Below are positions 58,569 to 64,000 of a stretch of 64,000 nucleotides of DNA, one piece after another. Numbering within the stretch: position 1 is the stretch's first letter; each line of letters opens with the position of its first letter. The position numbers and the translations under genes are program-made. The notes below the pieces were generated by a model. That model had not been told where the DNA came from, ran no database searches, and saw only the letters and a list, made by a program, of their open reading frames with translations. This DNA is from Trifolium pratense (taxonomy: Eukaryota > Streptophyta > Magnoliopsida > Fabales > Fabaceae): the NCBI RefSeq assembly GCF_020283565.1, contig NC_060059.1, positions 39,114,338 to 39,178,337 of the forward strand, given 5' to 3'.

Positions 58569-58697
58569 ATGAAATCAAGAAGCAAACTCATACAACTTTG
58601 TTCCGCCGCTATGCACCGGGTAGCCAAAACCGTCGATGAAGTCGCCGCATATGACGAACTAAGCATCACAAAGTTCAACGGAATCGCTATTCTTTAA
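58569..58697 (+). other. short open frame, possible captured gene fragment
   Basis: An ATG frame of about 42 codons starts MKSRSKLIQLCSAAMHRVAK and ends ITKFNGIAIL. It is GC-richer than its surroundings and follows a leader-like CT/AG-rich stretch. No family was recognised; it may be a host exon fragment taken into the element. Confidence 0.3.
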
Positions 58698-58996
58698 GAG
58701 TAGGCAGAAGAAGAAAGAAGAGGTTTTGGGCATGGTGTGATTTTCCAGATGTATGATTTTGAGAGCAAAAGTTTCATTTGGATTTGAGTTTGAATTTTGA
58801 GTAATGGAGCACAAGGCTACTGTTCGTACATAGTTTGGGTTGTTAATTTGTTATTGAAGAAGAAACATAAGAATTAAGAAAAGATGGGGTAAAGGGTGTG
58901 AGAGGGATAAGAGTTAAAGATGAAGATGTTGTTATTTGTTCTTCCTAATCTTTCTTTTTTTTTTTGTTGCAGATTTTTTTTATATATAAAAATAAT

Positions 58997-61167
58997 TTTT
59001 TTTTTGGTACAATAGCAAAAAGAGGGAAAAAAAGAGAAAATAAAATAAAATCAGGAACGAGGGTGAAGCACCCTTAAAGCATCAGACTGAAGGATGCTCT
59101 CCATCTCCACAGGCGGAGATTCCCAAAAGGTCAATTTATCATCATTAGCCGATCCTATCTTCGCCAAAAAATCAGCACCAGCATTACCTTCCCTAAGAGA
59201 ATGAGAAAGGCGGACTTCCCAATCCAACTGAAGAAGGTCCTTGATGCTTGCTATGACCGCCGCATAACGGTGGAAAGAGTTCAGATCCTTTGAAATCGCA
59301 TCAACCACAGTTTGAGAATCAGAGTAACAATGAATACGTCTGTAACCACGTTCCCTTGCAATCTTAAGACCGTGGAATACTGCCATAAGCTCAGCAAAAG
59401 TATTATTGGAAATACCCAAAAAACCACTAAAGCCAATAATCCAACTACCGTCTCCTTCCCTTATCAAACCGCCAAAACCGGCCCTACCAGAATCCCCAAG
59501 GCAACTACCATCCACATTAAGGACAAAACCAACATCTCTAGAGGGGTGCCAAGTAACCCATCTTGGAGGTTTAAGGGCTGAAGGCACAATGAAAAAACAA
59601 GACAACATAAGAGAAGCAAGTTTTCGTACCTCAATAAGAATTTGATACATATGGATAGGCTCATTTCTCACACAAACAATATTCCTTGCCCTCCAATTCC
59701 ACCATAAACCAGCAAGGAAAAGATTGGCAGCAGGGCCATAAGAATGAATTTTTAGCCAACTCTCCAGATTATTGGAACTAAAGAAGCTAATATTTGAATA
59801 ACCCAAGGCCTCCCAAATTCTCCTAGCAGTAGTACAATCTCTGAGACAGTGAATGACAGTTTCCTCATTATTTGAACACCTGGTACATATGCTAGAAGAT
59901 GTCATGTTCCTATGATGCAACATATACATGGTAGGGATGGAATGATGACAAGCACACCAGATAAGAAATTTAATTTTTTCAGGCGCCTGAAGTTTCCAAA
60001 TCCAATTCCAAGACTGAATAGAAGGAACATTATATTTCTGTTGTAACAACCATTTATAACCTGAAGAGGCATTATATATACCATCTATATTCCCCTGCCA
60101 AATGAAACAATCTATCGTACCATTATTAAGAATAAACTTAGTGCTGGTAATGCGCTCCTTCATCTCAGAAGATAAAGGAGTATAAAGTAAATTTAGGTGC
60201 CAAGAGTCGTTGAAATATATGTCTTTGATTCGAATTTGGCTGTCTTGTATTGCAACGTAGTCCACTTCAGTGCCAAGCAACTTATGAGAGAGCCATGGAG
60301 AGTACCAAAATAAGGAACTTCCATCACTAACACGATATTTAAACCCATCAGCCAAGATCATTTTCGCCTTAGAAATAGAATTCCAAATTGGAGAGCCAGG
60401 TTGAGTAGGAGCATTGATGAAGGGCTGGTGCTGGAGATATTTCGATCGAAGCATGAGTACCCATGGCTTAGGAGAATTTTGTTGAATGTCCCAAACCAAT
60501 TTCCCAAGCATGGCTGTGTTAGCTTCCCTTGCAAGGCGGATTCCAAGTCCTCCATCACTCTTAGTTTGAGTAATAGAGCTCCAACCAACAAGATGAATAC
60601 CTTTGTTCGACGAGCCTTTCCAAATAAAATTTCTAGTCATCTGATCTATCTGGTAGCAAATAGATGAGGGAAGCCAACTAATTTGCATGTAATAAGTAGG
60701 AATAGAGTTAAGTACAGACTTTGCCAGTGTCACTCTACCTGGCTTGTTTAACAACTTATTCTTCCAAGAGGCTAGACGACTATTTAATTTGTCTAGGATG
60801 AAGTTAAAATCTTCCTTTCTAACTCGGCCAGAGATCATAGGAAAACCCAGATAGTTTCCAAAAGAATTAGTGCTCCGGATAGATGATAAAGACCTTAGTT
60901 TCTCCCTTTTCCTTCTAGTCACACCATCAGCAGAAAAAAATGCTCTAGATTTTGTACAATTAATCTTCAAACCAGAGGCCTTACTGAAGTTATTGAACAA
61001 ATTGGCCATGAGCCTCCCTTGAGAACAAGTAGCCTTTGAGAATAGGAGAACATCATCTGCAAAAAAAAGGTGAGAAAAACAAGGACCATTTTTAGAAACT
61101 CTGATAGGTTTCCAACAATTGTCCTGCACAGCCTCAACAATAGCAAGAGAGAGTTCTTCAAACTTGC
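58997..61167 (-). mobile_element. 5'-truncated L1-type LINE
   Basis: It is flanked by ATATAAAAATAAT at 58984-58996 and 61168-61180. The minus-strand 3' end has a poly(A) (T run at 58996-59005 on plus). Its 5' end is cut inside the reverse-transcriptase domain. The reading frame is intact, so the insertion is young. Confidence 0.93.
59051..61165 (-). CDS. LINE ORF2 C-terminal part: reverse transcriptase, zf-RVT and RNase H
   Basis: About 704 uninterrupted codons on the minus strand. The frame is open to the truncated end and has no start of its own. It begins just before the reverse-transcriptase active site (SHLFFADDVLLFSKA). The thumb region (NFIWKGSSNKGIHLVGWSS) and a zf-RVT domain (WNWIWKLQAPEKIKFLIW, then CTRCSNNEETVIHCLRDC) follow. 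The RNase H domain has the expected Asp/Glu residues in NVDGSCLGD, TFAELMAVFHGL, CYSDSQTVV and REGNAGADFLAK. The fingers domain and the endonuclease are missing, so it cannot move on its own. It shows what the decayed fragments elsewhere in the window once looked like. Confidence 0.93.
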   Translation of the reverse strand, partial: KFEELSLAIVEAVQDNCWKPIRVSKNGPCFSHLFFADDVLLFSKATCSQGRLMANLFNNFSKASGLKINCTKSRAFFSADGVTRRKREKLRSLSSIRSTNSFGNYLGFPMISGRVRKEDFNFILDKLNSRLASWKNKLLNKPGRVTLAKSVLNSIPTYYMQISWLPSSICYQIDQMTRNFIWKGSSNKGIHLVGWSSITQTKSDGGLGIRLAREANTAMLGKLVWDIQQNSPKPWVLMLRSKYLQHQPFINAPTQPGSPIWNSISKAKMILADGFKYRVSDGSSLFWYSPWLSHKLLGTEVDYVAIQDSQIRIKDIYFNDSWHLNLLYTPLSSEMKERITSTKFILNNGTIDCFIWQGNIDGIYNASSGYKWLLQQKYNVPSIQSWNWIWKLQAPEKIKFLIWCACHHSIPTMYMLHHRNMTSSSICTRCSNNEETVIHCLRDCTTARRIWEALGYSNISFFSSNNLESWLKIHSYGPAANLFLAGLWWNWRARNIVCVRNEPIHMYQILIEVRKLASLMLSCFFIVPSALKPPRWVTWHPSRDVGFVLNVDGSCLGDSGRAGFGGLIREGDGSWIIGFSGFLGISNNTFAELMAVFHGLKIARERGYRRIHCYSDSQTVVDAISKDLNSFHRYAAVIASIKDLLQLDWEVRLSHSLREGNAGADFLAKIGSANDDKLTFWESPPVEMESILQSDALRVLHPRS

Positions 61168-61489
61168 ATATAAAAATAATTTGAAATCATTATAACAATA
61201 AAAATATATTAAAATTAAAATAAAATCCACATATGCGTGCCACATCATCGAAAATAAAGATTCCACATTTAGTTGGCAACTTAGGGGGTAATTGAGGGAA
61301 TCTTCATATTACAGGGGGTAATCACAAAAAAAAAATATTGCAGGGTGTAATGCAAAACTCGGCTATTTTGCAGGGGATAAAACTCTATTTACCCAAAAAA
61401 AAAAAAAACTATAGCAAGAAGCAAGTTTGAAGAATTGAGATGTGAACTAATTCGATTAGACATATATCTTTATTTTTTTATTTTATTTT

Positions 61490-61610
61490 TGTCAAACAGT
61501 TTATTGTTTTGAAATTACACCCTTAAGATAGATAAGTGGAGTTTTTAGAATTCGAACTTTGACCCTACATATAAAAGGTGATGTCTCTACAACCTGAGTT
61601 AAGCTCATGC
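61490..61610 (-). mobile_element. tRNA-derived SINE, minus orientation
   Basis: The minus strand has GAGCTTAACTCAGGTTGTAG (A-box region) and a B-box-like AAAGTTCGAATTC. The tail is a T-rich tract on plus near 61480-61495. It belongs to the same family as 6375-6525. Confidence 0.6.
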
Positions 61611-61774
61611 AGACATATCTTTATATTTGATATCATGGAATAATATTGATAACCAAAAATATGTGAGGGACGAAAATTTAAAGAAAAATTTTGTAGAGAA
61701 TAAAAACACAAGATATCACCAAAAAAAAAAAAAAAAAAAACACACAAGATGATATATTTATATGGACAATTTTT

Positions 61775-61890
61775 ATTTTCTTTACCAAGTAATCTATTGA
61801 CTAAAATTTTACTTTTTAAAGTGAATAAATGAGAGTACCGAGGTTCAAACTTCAACTCTTACATATCTCATCCGATGTCCTACGATAACA
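61775..61890 (-). mobile_element. tRNA-derived SINE, minus orientation, decayed
   Basis: AGTGAATAAATGAGAGTACC and GAGGTTCAAACTTCAACTC (B-box region) precede CATCCGATGTCCTAC. The A-box end is lost. Confidence 0.5.
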
Positions 61891-62062
61891 AAATAACTTA
61901 TTTAACCCTTAAATTTATTGTCCATATCAAAATTCATTTTTAACATATACGAGTTAATAATAATAATAATTTTTTTTCTTTTTAAAATGCCTCACATGAA
62001 ATTCCACTTTTAGTTACAAATATTTTGTGCCAGTCTTAAATTTCAGTGACGAAAATAAAAAA

Positions 62063-62455
62063 GGAAATTACACTTACCTCCCCTTAAGTCTTCTTAAATA
62101 ACATTAACACTCATCTGATCTAGTTTTGAACTCAACACTAACCTCCCTTATTTATTATCCAAAGTAACAAATACCTCCCCCTTCAATTAACACCGTTAGT
62201 TAATTAGCTATTTCACTTTCATAATTCACTTCCACGCAATCACCGTCTCTACCCTTACAAGCTCTCACATTTTTCCACCATTGTTGCACGTGTACTTGTG
62301 GAATTTTTATTATTTTATTTTGATAATTTCCTTATCTATTACTAATATATTAAAATCGATTACCACCAAAGTTCCTAATTTATCCTTATTACTTTTAACC
62401 ATGTTGCAAGTTTTATATCCTTCATTATAATTTTACTACAAAAAATATAGAAAGA

Positions 62456-62519
<64 letters not shown>

Positions 62520-63348
62520 TTAAAAGTAGGAAGAAACAAATTATAGATAGTAACAAGACAAAATAATCTTTACATGAAAATAGAAAAAAAAGAATCGCAT
62601 AAAAATAAGAATAAAAAAAAAAAAAAACACTCTATAAAAAAGACACATACACAATATTTTTCATAAAAAAATAGAAGAAACGTAAACAATTTTTTTTATA
62701 AACGAAACATATCCAATATTACTACAAATTTTACTACTAACCATTAATAATAATATAATAAAATTTACCAAATTACCCTAAATATTCTTAATAAAATTTC
62801 TAATTTTTTATTAAAAATATACACGGGACCATTATTTGTCACTGAAACATCGAAAATTGAATAAATAAATTTACGAGAAATACTAATTAACACAATAATT
62901 CCACTTATATTTTAATAATACTATATAACAAATTTTTAAATATTTAATTTTAAATTAATTTTCTATATTAATATAATGACAAACTTAAATATCGATAAAA
63001 GTCTATAGACCCGTGGGAATTCAGGGTCTCTAAACTAGTATTTGTTGAAAGTAGAAAAGGAGGATTTGATTGTAAAGGATACTGCAGTGTTGTTTATGCT
63101 GAACAAAAAGTGAAGGTGAAGCAAATTGAAGGGGACATTGAAACTCATCGTGTATTATGTATATCTCTCGATGCGTGAAACGACGACACCAGTACGCATA
63201 GTAAAAAGATGAACCCATTGATATTTAATACAAAGAAAATCAAAGGCAATTATACAGATAGATTACTTAATCGAAATTAAAGATTCTACAAAAACACTTG
63301 CAACCAGTGAGGTGAATGAAATTAAGGGAAGGTGAGTGTAATTTTCCC
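62063..63348. mobile_element. Mutator-like non-autonomous element, 1286 bp
   Basis: The left end is GGAAATTACACTTACCTCCC; the right end is its inverse with small changes (GGGAAGGTGAGTGTAATTTTCCC). A 10-bp duplication AAATAAAAAA flanks it (62053-62062 and 63349-63358), a Mutator-like length. No transposase is seen; it carries a nested Helitron. Confidence 0.8.
62335..63038 (+). mobile_element. small Helitron nested in the Mutator-like element
   Basis: It starts after an A with TCTATTACTAATATATTAAA. It ends with an imperfect hairpin (AGACCC ... GGGTCT, 63007-63029), then TAAACTAG followed by T. An (AT)n run lies at 62458-62515. Confidence 0.75.
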
Positions 63349-63358
63349 AAATAAAAAA

Positions 63359-64000
63359 GATCTAGAGAACTATTTACAAAAATGAAAAGCTATATGTGCA
63401 AAAAAAAATTATATAATTTTTTCTTTCTTAATTTTTTATATAGTGATAATATTTTTATAAGTTTAATTTCAAACTCCGTCCTTTAAAATTTCATGGTTTG
63501 TGATATGGAGACAATGGAGGTTGCTTTGCGTCCTAGAATATATATCATCATCATTTGGAAGTGCTTGAGGACGGAGTAGGGGAAAAAAGGGGTCAAGTTT
63601 CATTTTGAGGGTGTAGTGGTGCTTTGAGGATTTTCTATATATGATATATATGATGGGACTAATTGGTGGTGCTTGAGGATTTTCTATGATGGAAATTTTG
63701 ACGAAGAAACGGTACTTGACTAGTACATTGTGTTCACTCTTAAGTCAAAAAGGTGATGGCACGATTCAATTTCAAGGGGAGGGAAGGAGTGTATATTCAC
63801 TCCCTCACTTCCTTGCTTCCATTCCATATACCTTTACATGTTTAAAATTTTAACTTATATAGAAAATATTTAATTTCATAAATTAGGTTTGTGATACAGA
63901 GTGTTTAAAACATAAATATGGTGAGGTGAACCGGGACGGAGCGAGCATTTATGTTTAGGGGTCCGAATTTAAAAGTACAATTAAAAAATGAAAAGTTACA
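63359..64000. other. right edge, no gene seen
   Basis: AT-rich sequence with a direct repeat GGTGCTTTGAGGATTTTCTA / GGTGCTTGAGGATTTTCTAT at about 63610 and 63668. No recognisable coding sequence. Confidence 0.4.

Larger units (their letters stand above)
57903..61404. mobile_element. inverted-repeat element with 16-19 bp target duplication, carrying a nested LINE
   Basis: The block AAAACTATAGCAAGAAGCA flanks the element at 57884-57902 and 61405-61423. Inside, about 240 bp at the left (57919-58165, starting GGTAAATAGGGTTTTACCCC) is repeated inverted at the right (61168-61394). The right end runs into a poly(A) just before the duplication. The interior (58166-58983) has (AG)n at 58400-58452 and a short coding-like piece. 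Without the LINE the element is about 1.3 kb. Confidence 0.8.

Noticed and set aside
59312..60667. Plus-strand open frames across the LINE
   Set aside because: They are antisense shadows of the reverse-transcriptase/RNase H frame.

Overview
The window is nuclear DNA from a flowering plant, very probably a legume of the Medicago/Trifolium type. It is visibly AT-rich. Its genes have many short exons with GT-AG introns, and their encoded proteins are plant-specific. The intergenic space is packed with plant transposons (Stowaway, Tourist and Mutator-like MITEs, Helitrons, L1-type LINEs, a solo LTR and tRNA-derived SINEs). The species call is an inference; no organelle or bacterial features are seen.

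Genes from left to right: (1) a gamma-tocopherol methyltransferase (VTE4-like, + strand, 1-3284) whose transit-peptide start lies off the left edge; (2) a single-coding-exon F-box/kelch-type protein (+, 7619-8839) with a leader intron; (3) a RING-H2 E3 ligase of the AIP2 (ABI3-interacting protein 2) type (+, five exons, 10629-13397); (4) an ALKBH9B-type m6A RNA demethylase (-, six exons, 21881-18334); (5) a plastid-type DUF1350 alpha/beta-hydrolase (+, nine exons, 28514-32748); (6) a second, divergent F-box protein (-, 37583-36675) with a leader intron and a TATA box; (7) an unrecognised 369-residue protein with two EAR-like LxLxL motifs (+, 50354-51463); (8) a long intact LINE reverse-transcriptase/RNase H reading frame (-, 61165-59051). 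I rebuilt exon junctions by hand from splice signals and frame continuity; every multi-exon model closes in frame to a stop. The genes are independent transcription units and do not form one pathway.

The 13.4-18.3, 21.9-28.4, 32.8-36.6, 38.2-50.3 and 51.5-64.0 kb stretches are mostly mobile-element debris. Several insertions can be resolved to the base by target-site duplications. These are a 2196-bp solo LTR (39088-41283), four SINE copies with 11-13 bp duplications, a Mutator-like element carrying a nested Helitron (62063-63348), a Stowaway MITE with a matching empty site in a duplicated segment, and a 2.2-kb LINE nested inside an inverted-repeat element that has its own 16-19 bp duplication.

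The most unusual items are a roughly 300-bp near-perfect head-to-head inverted repeat of a coding-like sequence (34926-35560), the nested inverted-repeat/LINE composite at 57.9-61.4 kb, and a 134-bp tandem duplication in the AIP2-like gene that copies a splice acceptor. I see no clear sign of a wholly new biological system.
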